NCBI GenBank assembly: GCA_036567785.1 | Contig: DATCTV010000034.1 | Span: forward strand, 38,468-102,467 | Source of the DNA: Desulfomonilia bacterium | GTDB taxonomy: Bacteria; Desulfobacterota; Desulfomonilia; UBA1062 | Reading direction: 5' to 3' | Length of the DNA stretch: 64,000 bases | Part shown: positions 1 through 8,965 of the stretch, piece by piece | Numbering within the stretch: the first letter of the stretch is position 1 | How the letters are laid out: each line of letters begins with the position of its first letter | Position numbers and translations under genes: made by a program | Notes under the pieces: generated by a model | The model's database searches: none | The model's input: only the letters and a program-made list of their open reading frames with translations | What the model was told of the DNA's origin: nothing

Positions 1-91
1 TCCACATGATTTGCGATGCCCCTGTCACAAGCATGTATACCGCCAGCACAACCCAGCGATATGAAGACACGACTGAATTGGATTGTTCCAT
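1..91 (-). CDS. MFS transporter, N-terminal fragment (runs off window)
   Basis: Only the first 30 codons are inside the window. The minus-strand translation begins MEQSNSVVSSYRWVVLAVYM and continues with LVTGASQIMW. A short polar start followed by a Tyr-Arg-Trp and a hydrophobic first helix is typical of major facilitator superfamily transporters (nitrate/nitrite or oxalate/formate type). A Shine-Dalgarno sequence (AGGGAGG on the minus strand, at about 102-108) sits 10 nt before the ATG, which supports this start. The substrate cannot be judged from so little. The family assignment is inference from the first helix only. Confidence 0.6.
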   Translation of the reverse strand, partial: MEQSNSVVSSYRWVVLAVYMLVTGASQIMW

Positions 92-261
92 GATTCTGTA
101 GCCTCCCTGAATGAAATCCTAATTTAATGAAAAGACCTGTTTAGTATACAGCATAGTTTGAGCAATCTCTACATATAATAGACTGTTAAATCATCTGATT
201 TCATATAATTTTCATGCGGCGGACCGGCTGCTGTTTTTGAAATTTCAAGATTTCCTCAATA

Positions 262-1176
262 TTACTTCCACGGCAGACCCGGAACCAGCTTCAGACAATT
301 GTTCTCGCATGAGCTGACGCATTGTTCGCAGATTATGCAGCTCCTGCTGTTGACGCTTTTTCCGTTCTTTACAAAACCACTTACATCTATAAGCATGGGA
401 CACGCTTTGCTGCACCTGTTGCAGCCTGTACATTTTTCAGCATTTACCGGCTTGATTTTAAAGATCGAATATTTCGATATAAGCCCGGACACCGACAGAA
501 ACGGGCACAGCATCCTGCAATAGGCACGGCGGCCCAGAAAGACCGACAGGATAATTCCGAGGCTTAAAATGAAAGCGTTCTCTCCTACTATCCACCAGAA
601 CCTTTTGCTCTCATTCAATGCCGGATTCCCGTATAATGAAACGCCGCCGGCTATTATTACAGCGACAGCAAGATATGAGAATGCTGTTACAACCGATCTT
701 TTTCTATTGTTTTTTGATTTCGGTATGACATTCTCCGCCAGTTCGAATATCGCACCGTCCCAGCACACCCAAGAACAAAACGCATTGCCTATGATAAAAG
801 GCATGATGAGTCTTGCTATGACAAATTGAATGATCGCGCCTGTTGCAACAAGAGCGAAAATGTCGAAAATAACCTCCGAAAACTGGAAGTTGACATTGAC
901 TCGAAGAGACAGCCCCAGGAACAATCCGCCGCCTACAAGGACTTGTGTTGTTCTGCGAAAGGCCTGTTTCTTTTCGGGAAAAAGAATTGTTAGACTTCCG
1001 CAAGCTCCTGCTATCAAGCCGATCCCGGCGAAAAGGAAAAAATATATCAGCCTTTGTTTGTATAAAAATACTGCAATTCCGATCAATGAAAAAATAATAA
1101 TCACGAATATCGGAAGCAGTAGATTTTTGAATTCCAGCGCGTACTTTGTTTTCCTTGATATCATATTATATTCCAA
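262..1176 (-). CDS. NapH/CcoG-like membrane 4Fe-4S ferredoxin
   Basis: This is a 304-residue integral membrane iron-sulfur protein. Hydrophobic helices fill residues about 15-215. They carry the paired motifs CSWVCWDG (about 133) and CRMLCP (about 218), typical of the NapH/NosR-type quinol-side electron carriers. The C-terminal tail holds two ferredoxin clusters, CTGCNRCSKACP (about 249) and CIICEQCVSSCENNC (about 280); the second has a slightly expanded spacing. By family knowledge it passes electrons between the quinone pool and a partner oxidoreductase; the partner is not in the window. The start is TTG at 1176 with AAGGG 7 nt upstream; an ATG four codons in (1164) is an alternative with a weaker ribosome site. 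Confidence 0.8.
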   Translation of the reverse strand: MEYNMISRKTKYALEFKNLLLPIFVIIIFSLIGIAVFLYKQRLIYFFLFAGIGLIAGACGSLTILFPEKKQAFRRTTQVLVGGGLFLGLSLRVNVNFQFSEVIFDIFALVATGAIIQFVIARLIMPFIIGNAFCSWVCWDGAIFELAENVIPKSKNNRKRSVVTAFSYLAVAVIIAGGVSLYGNPALNESKRFWWIVGENAFILSLGIILSVFLGRRAYCRMLCPFLSVSGLISKYSIFKIKPVNAEKCTGCNRCSKACPMLIDVSGFVKNGKSVNSRSCIICEQCVSSCENNCLKLVPGLPWK

Positions 1177-1211
1177 TATAAGCCCTTAAACAGCAAATGT
1201 AATGGCGGTAA

Positions 1212-1240
1212 TAAAAAAAGCAGGCCGTTGCGGCCTGCTT
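1212..1240 (-). terminator. Rho-independent terminator
   Basis: A 10-bp perfect stem, AAGCAGGCCG / CGGCCTGCTT (1218-1227 and 1231-1240), closes a 3-nt loop. On the minus strand it is followed by a run of T (1219-1213 read as A on plus). It lies about 160 nt downstream of the small gene at 1401-1676 and 36 nt upstream of the next minus-strand start, so it separates the two transcripts. Confidence 0.85.
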
Positions 1241-1400
1241 AAATGGGAGGTTCTTTTGGTTTGAATCCAGGAAATTTTTTTATGTTACAGTCTCAGTATT
1301 AAATACCCTGTTTATTCGATAATTCAATTTTTGACTCATCCATTACTGGCTTCAATAATCCCGCCCTTTTTCTCAGAAAGGGAAGGGTTACCTGTATTAA

Positions 1401-1676
1401 TCAGCTCACCAAGCCTTTTATAGCTTCAACAGCCGGCGCAGTGAACAGTGTAACCATAACCGCATAAAGGGCAAATGACCCGACTGCCTCGCTCAGATAC
1501 ATTTTCTGATATCTGTATTTCAAAGATACGATGGTCAATCCGCCCATGATAAGGCATCCGAGATTGAAATAAGGGAAATTGCCTTCACCGGACACTGCAT
1601 TTGCAGCAAAAGCAAATGATGCCGTGATTAATACAACGAATACCGATACGATCAATGTCTGTACTGTCCTTTTCAT
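1401..1676 (-). CDS. small exported/membrane protein, unknown function
   Basis: This encodes 91 residues. The N-terminus MKRTVQTLIVSVFVVLITAS followed by FAFAA looks like a signal peptide with an AFA-A cleavage site. Two more hydrophobic stretches follow (about 35-50 and 63-85), so the mature protein is probably a small two-helix membrane protein. An open frame extends 22 codons further upstream, but the ATG at 1676 has a strong ribosome site (GGGAGGG, 6 nt before) and the signal peptide begins exactly there, so I chose it. A hairpin terminator follows. I do not recognise the family. Confidence 0.65.
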   Translation of the reverse strand: MKRTVQTLIVSVFVVLITASFAFAANAVSGEGNFPYFNLGCLIMGGLTIVSLKYRYQKMYLSEAVGSFALYAVMVTLFTAPAVEAIKGLVS

Positions 1677-1959
1677 CTTAATCCCTCCCGCTACCTTATT
1701 TTTTTGTTTAACTGCATATCTCTCTAGGAAGAACCATGCCAATTCTGCATCAAAATCTAAAAAAATTGTAACTGGTTGTTTTCATAAAAGATTGAATGGA
1801 AAAAACTGAATTGCGGATGCTCCTTCGCCTGATGCATCCGAAAATTTATCGAAAAAAACGTTAAATCCCTTAAATAAAACTTTCAAACGGGAACACATGT
1901 CAGATTAAAATATGAGTATCTTATAAGACAAAGGGATATGGTATTTCCTGTATGAGCTT

Positions 1960-3042
1960 TTAAAAAACCCTTGTTTCTCCGAAATTCATAACCAGAAAGG
2001 AGTCATCGCTCACCCCTGCCTCTTTCATGATTTTTTTTAAATAAACAGGCGGTTCATTCAGCGGCTCATCGGTGAGCTTGAATGTTCCCCAATGCATGGC
2101 AACGGACTTTTCCGCCTGAAGATCCCTGTGAGCCAGCAATGCCTCCGGTGGATCCATATGAACTGCCTTCATGAGCCAGCGAGGCTGGTATGCCCCTATG
2201 GGCAAAAGCGCAATACGCATCTTTCCCAGCTTATCACTGATCTCCCTGAAATGATGCGAGTAGCCCGTATCACCTGCAAAGAATATTTTCCCATGGCTTG
2301 TTTCCAGTACCCATCCTGCCCAGAGAGTTTTATTTCTGTCACTCATGGATCGCCCTGAAAAATGCTGAACCGGAACCGACACGATGCGGATGCCACCATA
2401 CATAGATGTTTCCCACCAGTCCATCTCCACATAGTTAGTAATATTCTGTTCTTTGAACCACTTCCCGAGCTTAAGGGGAACAAAATATACAGGCTTGTTG
2501 CCCAGCTTTTTGACAGTGTACAAATCAAGATGGTCATAGTGGTTGTGGCTCTGAAAAACGGCGTCGATCGGCGGCAGGCGGTCAAAGGGAATGCCGGGGG
2601 GGCTTTGCCGCCTGGGACCTATGCCGGCAAAAGGTGATGAACTGCCGTTGAAAATCGGGTCTGTAAGGATATTGATTCCTTCAACCTGGATTAAAAACGT
2701 TGAATGGCCTATCCAGGTAATCTGGATTTTGCCGGGATCAGGATGATATATCTTCTGATAATCGGGAACAGCTATATCAGGCACATAGGGTGACATCAGG
2801 CTATTAGAAATGGCGGGCGGTTCATCCGGCCCCAGCCCCAGTTTCCATCGCAGAAGACTTGTGAAACCATGTTCCGGGTTTTCGTAAATATTGCGAAACC
2901 CGTTCATTGTATAGTGCTCCTGTGCATTATTACTGTCCGGGGTTTTCTTCCCGGCAAAAGCATAAACAGCCATGAAGTTGATGCAGCCGAAAAGCGTCGC
3001 AAGCAGGATGTAAAAAATTTTCTGGTGTCTGATTTTTTCCAT
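1960..3042 (-). CDS. MBL-fold metallohydrolase, NAPE-PLD/UlaG-like
   Basis: This is a 360-residue metallo-beta-lactamase-fold hydrolase. The metal-binding signature HNHYDH spans residues 166-171. It is preceded by the family's WIGHSTFLI strand (110-118) and followed by FAGDTGYS and MHWGTF, which supply the remaining metal ligands. The pattern, including LTDPIF and GPRR after the first strand, matches the N-acyl-phosphatidylethanolamine phospholipase D / UlaG lactonase branch. Residues 9-30 form a hydrophobic N-terminal segment (export signal or membrane anchor). The Cys at 20 (LFGC) is a weak lipobox candidate. Family knowledge suggests a phosphodiesterase or lactonase acting outside the cytoplasm; the substrate is unknown. 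No strong Shine-Dalgarno precedes the ATG. Confidence 0.82.
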   Translation of the reverse strand: MEKIRHQKIFYILLATLFGCINFMAVYAFAGKKTPDSNNAQEHYTMNGFRNIYENPEHGFTSLLRWKLGLGPDEPPAISNSLMSPYVPDIAVPDYQKIYHPDPGKIQITWIGHSTFLIQVEGINILTDPIFNGSSSPFAGIGPRRQSPPGIPFDRLPPIDAVFQSHNHYDHLDLYTVKKLGNKPVYFVPLKLGKWFKEQNITNYVEMDWWETSMYGGIRIVSVPVQHFSGRSMSDRNKTLWAGWVLETSHGKIFFAGDTGYSHHFREISDKLGKMRIALLPIGAYQPRWLMKAVHMDPPEALLAHRDLQAEKSVAMHWGTFKLTDEPLNEPPVYLKKIMKEAGVSDDSFLVMNFGETRVF

Positions 3043-3111
3043 GGAAATATAAAGAGATCAACTCCGCCAGACGGCCTTTGATAATGGGAATTTCCATTAC
3101 CGAAAAGACCT

Positions 3112-3597
3112 CTAGCCGGCACAATCGCTCATATCGCCGTCCAGCTTGGAGAGCGCATGCGGCAGGGCAGGGAGAATTACCTCCAGATTCTCTCTAACCG
3201 CTTTCGGGCTTCCCGGCAGATTGATGATGAGCGTCCTTCCCCGAATCCCTGCAACAGCCCTTGATATCATGGCATTGGGTGTTTTTTTCAGGCTTTCCAT
3301 CCTCATGGCCTCTTCCATGCCCGGAACCCTTTTATCAATTACAGCCAGCGTTGCCTCAGGCGTGACGTCCCTTGGAGAAAGGCCTGTCCCGCCTGTTGTC
3401 ATAATCAGGTTCAATCCTTTGGAATCACTCCATTCCTTAAGCTTTGATGAAATAAGGAGGGCATCATCGGGAATAATCTCATATGTGTCAACCTCAATCC
3501 CCAGACCTTCAAGCATCCCTCTGATGACCACTCCGCTTAAATCCTCGCGGTCTCCCCTGGATCCCTTGTCACTCAATGTAAGTATGCCGGCCTTCAC
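3112..3597 (-). CDS. mog: molybdopterin adenylyltransferase / MogA-MoaB family
   Basis: At 161 residues this is a single MoCF_BD domain of normal family length. It opens with the LTLSDKGSRGDREDLSG strand and carries the family signature TTGGTGLSPRDVTPEAT (about 66-82), which binds molybdopterin, and later the NLPGSPKAV loop. MogA adenylates molybdopterin before molybdate insertion, so the cell should make molybdenum or tungsten enzymes. Its ATG overlaps the stop of the upstream gene by 4 bp, so the two are translationally coupled, although the upstream protein has no obvious cofactor role. MoaB-type function cannot be excluded from sequence alone. Confidence 0.88.
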   Translation of the reverse strand: MKAGILTLSDKGSRGDREDLSGVVIRGMLEGLGIEVDTYEIIPDDALLISSKLKEWSDSKGLNLIMTTGGTGLSPRDVTPEATLAVIDKRVPGMEEAMRMESLKKTPNAMISRAVAGIRGRTLIINLPGSPKAVRENLEVILPALPHALSKLDGDMSDCAG

Positions 3598-4298
3598 TTC
3601 TTCACCTCATGGAGTCTTCTGACAGCTGTCAAGCCTAGGACTCTCGGAACCGCCTTGCTTTTCCCAAGCTTGGAAAGTTCTCTTTCCTTCATATATTGCA
3701 CTTGTTTGGTTGATATGAATAGAGGCGTCTTGGGATTGAAGACCAGGGCGACTCTGACTTCATAATTTTTCATCCATTCACGCTGGGTTGAAATATACTT
3801 TAAAACATCTTCATGAACGGAGCGGTTGTTGGCTATCGTAATAACTTCACTTTCTGTTATTTTCGGAGACCTGATAACGGACATCTGAACCAGCCGGTTG
3901 CTGTCGCGAATGAGGATTGTCCTGGCCTCCTTGTTGCATTTCATTGCAAACTCGATTTTCTTCGACACGGTCATTTCCTGAAGCTGAAGATACAGACTGT
4001 TTGTTTTGCGCTCTTTCTCTTCACTTGGAAGATCTTCCAGATCCTCTTCAAAGGCTTCCAGACTTACTTCACCGGCTTCCAATTCAAACGAATCCGTACC
4101 GATGAAACCATCGTCTTCAATCGAATACTGGCCCGCTATCTCCGCATAGTCTGCAAGTCCGTCACCTGCTGTTTCTTTTACAAACGAAATGCGCGGTTTT
4201 CCCGGCACGGTCAGGCTTCTGGTCTGGATCTGAATGATAACCGGCAGCCACCGTTCGTTATATTCTTTTTCTATCTGTGGCCTGCTTTTATCTTCCAT
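3594..4298 (-). CDS. conserved hypothetical, acidic N-half with helical repeat C-half
   Basis: A 234-residue soluble protein. Residues about 60-95 are strongly acidic (many Glu and Asp around EDDGFIG, EAFEEDLEDLPSEE). Residues about 105-225 are helical and resemble HEAT-like repeats: KEARTILIRDSN, ITESEVITIANN, VHEDVLKYIS, KTPLFIST. From memory such proteins (IRDSNRLVQ...NPKTPL) are common in deltaproteobacteria with no defined function; I assign none. There is no clear Shine-Dalgarno before the start. A terminator hairpin ends only about 11 nt upstream, so expression must come from read-through of the EF-G transcript or from a promoter inside the hairpin. It is coupled to the mog gene downstream. 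Confidence 0.75.
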   Translation of the reverse strand: MEDKSRPQIEKEYNERWLPVIIQIQTRSLTVPGKPRISFVKETAGDGLADYAEIAGQYSIEDDGFIGTDSFELEAGEVSLEAFEEDLEDLPSEEKERKTNSLYLQLQEMTVSKKIEFAMKCNKEARTILIRDSNRLVQMSVIRSPKITESEVITIANNRSVHEDVLKYISTQREWMKNYEVRVALVFNPKTPLFISTKQVQYMKERELSKLGKSKAVPRVLGLTAVRRLHEVKK

Positions 4299-4308
4299 AG
4301 CTCAGATA

Positions 4309-4341
4309 AAAATAAAGCCCCTGCTCAAGGGGCTTTATTTT
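4309..4341 (-). terminator. Rho-independent terminator after EF-G-like gene
   Basis: An almost perfect 13-bp inverted repeat, AAAATAAAGCCCC / GGGGCTTTATTTT, has a 7-nt loop (4322-4328). It begins right after the stop codon of the gene at 4346-6436. The minus-strand transcript ends in a T-rich tract. It is symmetric and could also stop plus-strand transcription. Confidence 0.85.
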
Positions 4342-4345
4342 ATCG

Positions 4346-6436
4346 TTATTTCTCTTTTGCCTCTCTGGCCGCCTTCGCCTCGGCCACGACCTTTTCCTGG
4401 ATATTGAAAGGTACGGGTTCATAGTGTGAAAAGCTCATCGAATAAGACCCGCGGGCTGATGTCATTGAGGTAAGGTCGGACGCATACATGAGGACTTCGG
4501 CAAGAGGCACGCTAGCCTTGATCTCCTGGTACTTTCCTTTGGCGTTCATGCCTTCGATCTTTCCCCTGCGGCTGTTGAGATCTCCCATAACATCACCCAT
4601 ACAGTCTTCAGGCACCACTATAGCGATTTTCATTATGGGCTCGAGCAGTATCGGCTTACAGCTCTCCATCGCCTTCTTGAATGCCATTGATGCAGCAATC
4701 TTGAATGCCATTTCGGACGAGTCCACCTCGTGGTATGAACCGTCTACCGCGCTTATCTTGAGGTCAACAACGGGATTTCCGGAAAGCGGCCCCTCTTTTA
4801 TTGCTTCAATCAATCCCTTTTCCACTGCCGGAATATAATTCCTGGGGATAACCCCGCCGACGATTGCGTTAACAAACTCGAAACCGGCACCGCGTTCCAG
4901 CGGAACAACTTCAATCCACACATCTCCATACTGGCCGTGACCTCCGGTCTGCTTCTTGTACTTGCCCTGAACCCTTGCTGTCGCGGTAATCGTTTCCTTA
5001 TATGGGACCTTGGGTGTCTTAAGCTCAACTTCGACATTATAACGGCGCTTCAGCCTGTCAACAGTAAGCTCGATGTGAATCTGACCAAGGCCGTAAAGTT
5101 TGAATTCGCCGGTCTGTTCGTCACGTATAACCTTGAGAACCGGGTCTTCCTCCATGAGTTTCTGAAGACCGGGCATAATTTTGTCTTCATCGCCTTTTGT
5201 TTTTGGCGATATGGCCATGTTCATGATGGCTTCAGGGAACTCCGGACTTGGAAGCATCATATCGGAATTATCACTTATAAGCGTATCGCCGGTTTTCGTT
5301 TCCTTGAGTTTTGCTACTGCAAACAGGTCTCCGGGGCCAACCTGCTCGAGCGGTTTCTGTGTTTTTCCTTCGATGGCCACAATCGAACCGATCCGCTCCT
5401 TTATGCCGCGGTTGGGATTGTTAAGCTGTGAGTCAGGCCCAAGTGTTCCAGAGAGGCACTTGATTATGCTCAATTTGCCGGTGTAGGGATCGCTCATTGT
5501 CTTGAACACATAACCGACAAACGGTTCGCTTTCCTCGGCCTTCACTTCTCTGGTTTTTCCGTCTGCTGATTTAAGAACCAGGGGTTTCCTGTCTTTCGGG
5601 CTGAGCATCGAGTTTATAATAAAATCCATAAGCATCTGGACGCCCATATTCAAAAGTGCGGAACCAGCAAAAACGGGCAGGAAAACACCCTGTGCAACAC
5701 CGTTGTTAAGAGCACCAGAAAGCTCTGTCGCGCTCAATTCACCGCCTTCAAGGTATTTCTCCATGAGAGTATCATCAACTTCGGCGAGGTCTTCGATTAC
5801 CTTGGAATATGTTTCTTCAAGTATATCCGTCATATCCGCAGGTACTTCGGTTTCCTTGAAGTTCCCGCTGCCGTTTTTCTCGAAAATGTATGCCTTCTTT
5901 TTGAGTACGTCCACTATGCCCTGAAAGCCTTCTTCCTTGCCGATAGGGATTGTCAGAGGAAGAGGTTTCGTTTCGAACATCTCACGAATGTCAGAAAGCA
6001 CCTGATCGAAGTCCGCTCGTTCCCGGTCCATCTTGTTCACAAAGCATGCACAGGCAAGGCCTTCTTTTTTTGCAAGCTGCCAGAGGTTTTCAGAGTGCGG
6101 TTTGATTGAATCGACCGCATCGATTACAAAAATCGCATTATCCGCCGATTTAAGGCCAAGAATAGCTTCCGATGAGAAGTTCGCATCACCCGGCGTATCA
6201 AGGAGCATCACACCTTTGTTCTTCCATTTGAAATTATGCAGCGCGCTGAACACCGAAGACTGCCTTTTCTGCTCTTCGGGCTCGAAATCCAGGACCGAAT
6301 TCCCTTCCAGCACCTTGCCGAGCCTGGTGGTCGCCTTGGCATTGAACAGCATTGCCTCTCCGAGCGATGTCTTTCCTGATCCCGAATGGGAGACCAGAAT
6401 TATATCTCTTAAACTTTCCGTACCAAATCTTCTCAT
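4346..6436 (-). CDS. divergent elongation factor G paralogue (EF-G-like GTPase)
   Basis: 696 residues with the full EF-G layout: GTPase domain, beta-barrel domain II (about 305-390), and domains III-V ending in the LSFSHYEPVP region. G1 is SHSGSGKTSL (17-26) instead of the usual AHIDAGKTT. Switch I has EQKRQSSV in place of RGITI. G3 is DTPGDANF (80-87), so the catalytic His of DTPGHVDF is replaced by Asp. G4 is NKMD (134-137). This matches the second, EF-G2-like class of translational GTPases found beside canonical FusA, whose role (ribosome recycling, stress or otherwise) is uncertain. It is followed by a terminator and is monocistronic or nearly so. Its start lies 141 bp from a divergent gene. 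Confidence 0.88.
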   Translation of the reverse strand: MRRFGTESLRDIILVSHSGSGKTSLGEAMLFNAKATTRLGKVLEGNSVLDFEPEEQKRQSSVFSALHNFKWKNKGVMLLDTPGDANFSSEAILGLKSADNAIFVIDAVDSIKPHSENLWQLAKKEGLACACFVNKMDRERADFDQVLSDIREMFETKPLPLTIPIGKEEGFQGIVDVLKKKAYIFEKNGSGNFKETEVPADMTDILEETYSKVIEDLAEVDDTLMEKYLEGGELSATELSGALNNGVAQGVFLPVFAGSALLNMGVQMLMDFIINSMLSPKDRKPLVLKSADGKTREVKAEESEPFVGYVFKTMSDPYTGKLSIIKCLSGTLGPDSQLNNPNRGIKERIGSIVAIEGKTQKPLEQVGPGDLFAVAKLKETKTGDTLISDNSDMMLPSPEFPEAIMNMAISPKTKGDEDKIMPGLQKLMEEDPVLKVIRDEQTGEFKLYGLGQIHIELTVDRLKRRYNVEVELKTPKVPYKETITATARVQGKYKKQTGGHGQYGDVWIEVVPLERGAGFEFVNAIVGGVIPRNYIPAVEKGLIEAIKEGPLSGNPVVDLKISAVDGSYHEVDSSEMAFKIAASMAFKKAMESCKPILLEPIMKIAIVVPEDCMGDVMGDLNSRRGKIEGMNAKGKYQEIKASVPLAEVLMYASDLTSMTSARGSYSMSFSHYEPVPFNIQEKVVAEAKAAREAKEK

Positions 6437-6577
6437 CGATGGTCCTCCTACATAATAATACTGGTTTAACGAGTGTCATACCGTATCCAAAAGACATCCC
6501 CAAGTCAAGCGGACATTGGAAATTCCATGACCTTCGGATTCCTTTACGCATCGGCCGCCGTATGGTAACTTGTCCGC

Positions 6578-7222
6578 ATGAGAAAATTTGCCATTGGTGA
6601 CATACACGGCTGCCTTGACAAGCTTGAGGATCTGCTCAAGAAAATCGACCCGAAACCTCACGACAGCCTGATCTTTCTGGGCGATTATATCGACAGGGGA
6701 GAAAACACGAAAGGCGTAATAGATGCCTTGATAAAGCTCTCTTCTCATTGCAGATGCATTTTTTTAAGGGGCAACCACGAAGACATGCTCATCGAATACA
6801 TGACATTCGGCAGAAACCGCAGCATGTTCCGTTCAAACGGCGGCGAAATGACGGTGCTTTCCTATACCGGAAAGAAAACCGCGTCCGGTAAGGTACTGGC
6901 GGAGAATCTGCCTGAAGATCACAAAGACTTCATGACAAAACTGAAATGGATCCATGAAGACGACAGATACATCTATGTACATGCGGGAATAAAACCCGGC
7001 ATACCGCTCAAGATGCAGGATGCGATGGACCTGATATGGATAAGGGGGGAATTTCACGAAACACCGACCGGTCTTGACAAAAAAATCATCTTCGGCCATT
7101 GCCCGTTTACCCAACCTTTTGTTAGAGACGATAAGATAGGCATAGATACAGGGGCGGTCTATGGAAGAAACCTTACTGCAATAGAGTTGCCTTCCGAGCG
7201 CTTTATATTTTCCTTTTCCTGA
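6578..7222 (+). CDS. metallophosphoesterase, PrpA/ApaH-like Ser/Thr phosphatase
   Basis: A 214-residue PPP-type calcineurin-fold phosphatase. All three metal-binding signatures are present: GDIHG (7-11), GDYIDRG (35-41) and RGNHE (64-68), followed by the later metal histidines in YVHAGIKP and FGHCPF. The length matches bacterial protein phosphatases (PrpA/PrpB) and symmetrical Ap4A hydrolase relatives. It hydrolyses phosphomonoesters on proteins or dinucleotides in the cytoplasm; the sequence does not say which. The ribosome site is weak. It is divergent from the EF-G-like gene and 40 bp upstream of the DnaJ-like gene, with which it may be co-transcribed. Confidence 0.87.
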   Translation: MRKFAIGDIHGCLDKLEDLLKKIDPKPHDSLIFLGDYIDRGENTKGVIDALIKLSSHCRCIFLRGNHEDMLIEYMTFGRNRSMFRSNGGEMTVLSYTGKKTASGKVLAENLPEDHKDFMTKLKWIHEDDRYIYVHAGIKPGIPLKMQDAMDLIWIRGEFHETPTGLDKKIIFGHCPFTQPFVRDDKIGIDTGAVYGRNLTAIELPSERFIFSFS

Positions 7223-7262
7223 TGTCTTGTAAAAATGCCTCCCGGTGGTTTATAAAAATCGA

Positions 7263-7922
7263 ATGTCAATAAATTACTATGAAATCCTTGGCGTAAATAA
7301 AAATGCCTCTGCGGATGAGATAAAAAAAGCCTACAGGAGAATGGCGCTCAGGCTTCACCCTGACACCAACCCGGACAACCCGGATACCGAGGAAGAATTC
7401 AAACTCCTGACAGAAGCTTACGGAGTCCTCATAGATCCTTCAAAGAGAAGGCTGTACGATATATCGCGTACCGCAGGCTTCGACCGGCAGCATGTGTACG
7501 ATGATATCTTCACCAACACTGCTTTCAGCAAGGTGCTTACAGATCTGCCCATACCACCGGAATGGATAGAGCGCATGCTGCATGTCGGCAAAATTGTCGC
7601 ATATGAGGCAATAATACGGGGCGGCAGGCCCCGGGATATAATAGGAAGGAGCCTGGTAAGGCTGGCGGCCGACAGCGCCGGGACATTTTTTCACAACGTT
7701 ATGGATATCCACAGGGATTTTTCGGTCTCTGAACAACTTGCGAAAACTGGCGGAGAAATGACTTTTTCATATCGTCCGGGGTTAACACAAAAAAGGCTTA
7801 ACATCACCGTTCCTGCAGGCAGCACGAACGGAACAGTCCTGCGTCTTAAAGGCATGGGAAGGAAAGGTCTTGGCGGAGCAGCCGGAGACCTCTATTTGAA
7901 GATAGTCATCTCGGGAGAATAG
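7263..7922 (+). CDS. DnaJ-like protein: J domain plus short C-terminal substrate-binding region
   Basis: About 219 residues. The J domain spans about residues 2-65 ([20 protein letters not shown]...[10 protein letters not shown], with the HPD motif that stimulates DnaK). There is no Gly/Phe-rich region and no Cys-rich zinc finger. A final segment ([20 protein letters not shown], then [14 protein letters not shown]) matches the C-terminal beta domain of DnaJ/CbpA. The middle 110 residues are not recognised. A co-chaperone role with DnaK is inferred. The frame opens at GTG 7245, but the ATG at 7263 starts exactly at the J domain; neither has a strong ribosome site. Its last 31 bp overlap the end of the convergent GGDEF gene. 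Confidence 0.8.
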   Translation: MSINYYEILGVNKNASADEIKKAYRRMALRLHPDTNPDNPDTEEEFKLLTEAYGVLIDPSKRRLYDISRTAGFDRQHVYDDIFTNTAFSKVLTDLPIPPEWIERMLHVGKIVAYEAIIRGGRPRDIIGRSLVRLAADSAGTFFHNVMDIHRDFSVSEQLAKTGGEMTFSYRPGLTQKRLNITVPAGSTNGTVLRLKGMGRKGLGGAAGDLYLKIVISGE

Positions 7923-8806
7923 ACCACAATACGGTTCTTGCCGTTTGATTTTCCCCAGTACAATGCTTTGTCAGCCATTTTTATAAGCTCATCACCGTTC
8001 ATCGTATCCTTGGGCAGACAGGCCAGACCTACAGTGATGGTAATGCCCAGCGTGGACTCAAGAGATCTGCAGATTCTCTGTGCTACCATGCTTGATTCTT
8101 CGGGGTTGGTTTCAGGAAAGACTATAACGAATTCCTCACCGCCGTACCTGGTCAGAATATCGCAGTTTCGTGTGTTGTGTCTCAGCGCCTCTGCAAGGCC
8201 GACCAGCAGCTTGTTGCCTGCCTCATGGCCGTGTGTATCATTGTATCTCTTGAAATTATCTATATCGAGCATTGCAACGGTCAGGGTATGATCATACCTG
8301 ATGTGCCTGTCCACCTCTTTTTTAAGCGTCGGCAGAAGATGCCTCAGATTAAACAGGCCGGTGAGTTCGTCCGTATGAGAAAGCATCCTGTAATAATTTG
8401 CCATTTCGGCCTCTTCGAGAAGCCTTGCATTTTCAAGCAGTTTGTTGATTGTCAGGTGCAGATGATCAAGATGTAGCGGTTTTGTAATAAAGTCAGCAGC
8501 ACCCATTTTCATGCATTCCACCGCATCATGAATCGATCCGTAACCGGTTATCATTATTGCCTGAATTTTGGGATGGTATTCCTTGATTTCACGCAGCAGT
8601 TCAATCCCTGTGGTGTCGGTCAGATAAAGATCAAGTATGGCGATATTGTAGGCATGCTCCCTGATAAGTTCAACGGCCTTCTCTCCGGTTTCCGCAACCG
8701 ATATATCCATGCCTTTATCACTCAGATAATCGCTTATAAGGTTTAAAGTCTCAACCTCGTCATCAACAACAATTATCTTTGTACTTTTGTAGATGCTCTG
8801 TTCCAT
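7892..8806 (-). CDS. response regulator-diguanylate cyclase (REC-GGDEF)
   Basis: 304 residues. The receiver domain (about 10-125) has the acidic pair VDDE, phospho-acceptor Asp in AILDLYL, a Thr/Ser switch in MITGYG and the Lys in ITKPLH. A short helical linker follows. The GGDEF domain (about 140-300) has the active-site loop RYGGEEF. An RNCD sequence exactly five residues before GGEEF matches the RxxD product-inhibition I-site. It should therefore make cyclic di-GMP from two GTP on phosphorylation, with feedback control. No partner kinase is adjacent. The 3' end overlaps the convergent DnaJ-like gene, with no room for a terminator between them. Confidence 0.92.
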   Translation of the reverse strand: MEQSIYKSTKIIVVDDEVETLNLISDYLSDKGMDISVAETGEKAVELIREHAYNIAILDLYLTDTTGIELLREIKEYHPKIQAIMITGYGSIHDAVECMKMGAADFITKPLHLDHLHLTINKLLENARLLEEAEMANYYRMLSHTDELTGLFNLRHLLPTLKKEVDRHIRYDHTLTVAMLDIDNFKRYNDTHGHEAGNKLLVGLAEALRHNTRNCDILTRYGGEEFVIVFPETNPEESSMVAQRICRSLESTLGITITVGLACLPKDTMNGDELIKMADKALYWGKSNGKNRIVVYSPEMTIFK

Positions 8807-8965
8807 TCACATCTCCAGTTCAAAAAAGGTATTTAATAACACTATTTATTCTCATTTTAATCTTATCGGTTTTCCTCTTAAAAATTTTAATATTATTTTT
8901 CGTTTGTATATTGCCCTCTGAATAAATATCATCAATGCAGACATTTACTGAAAAGGGAGATAGGC

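Noticed and set aside
1240..1280. tRNA-like TTTGAATCC
   Set aside because: No acceptor or anticodon arm around it.
1814..1840. CGGATGC/GCATCCG hairpin as terminator or riboswitch
   Set aside because: Stem of 7 bp with a 13-nt loop, T/A tail weak; no matching structure class recognised.
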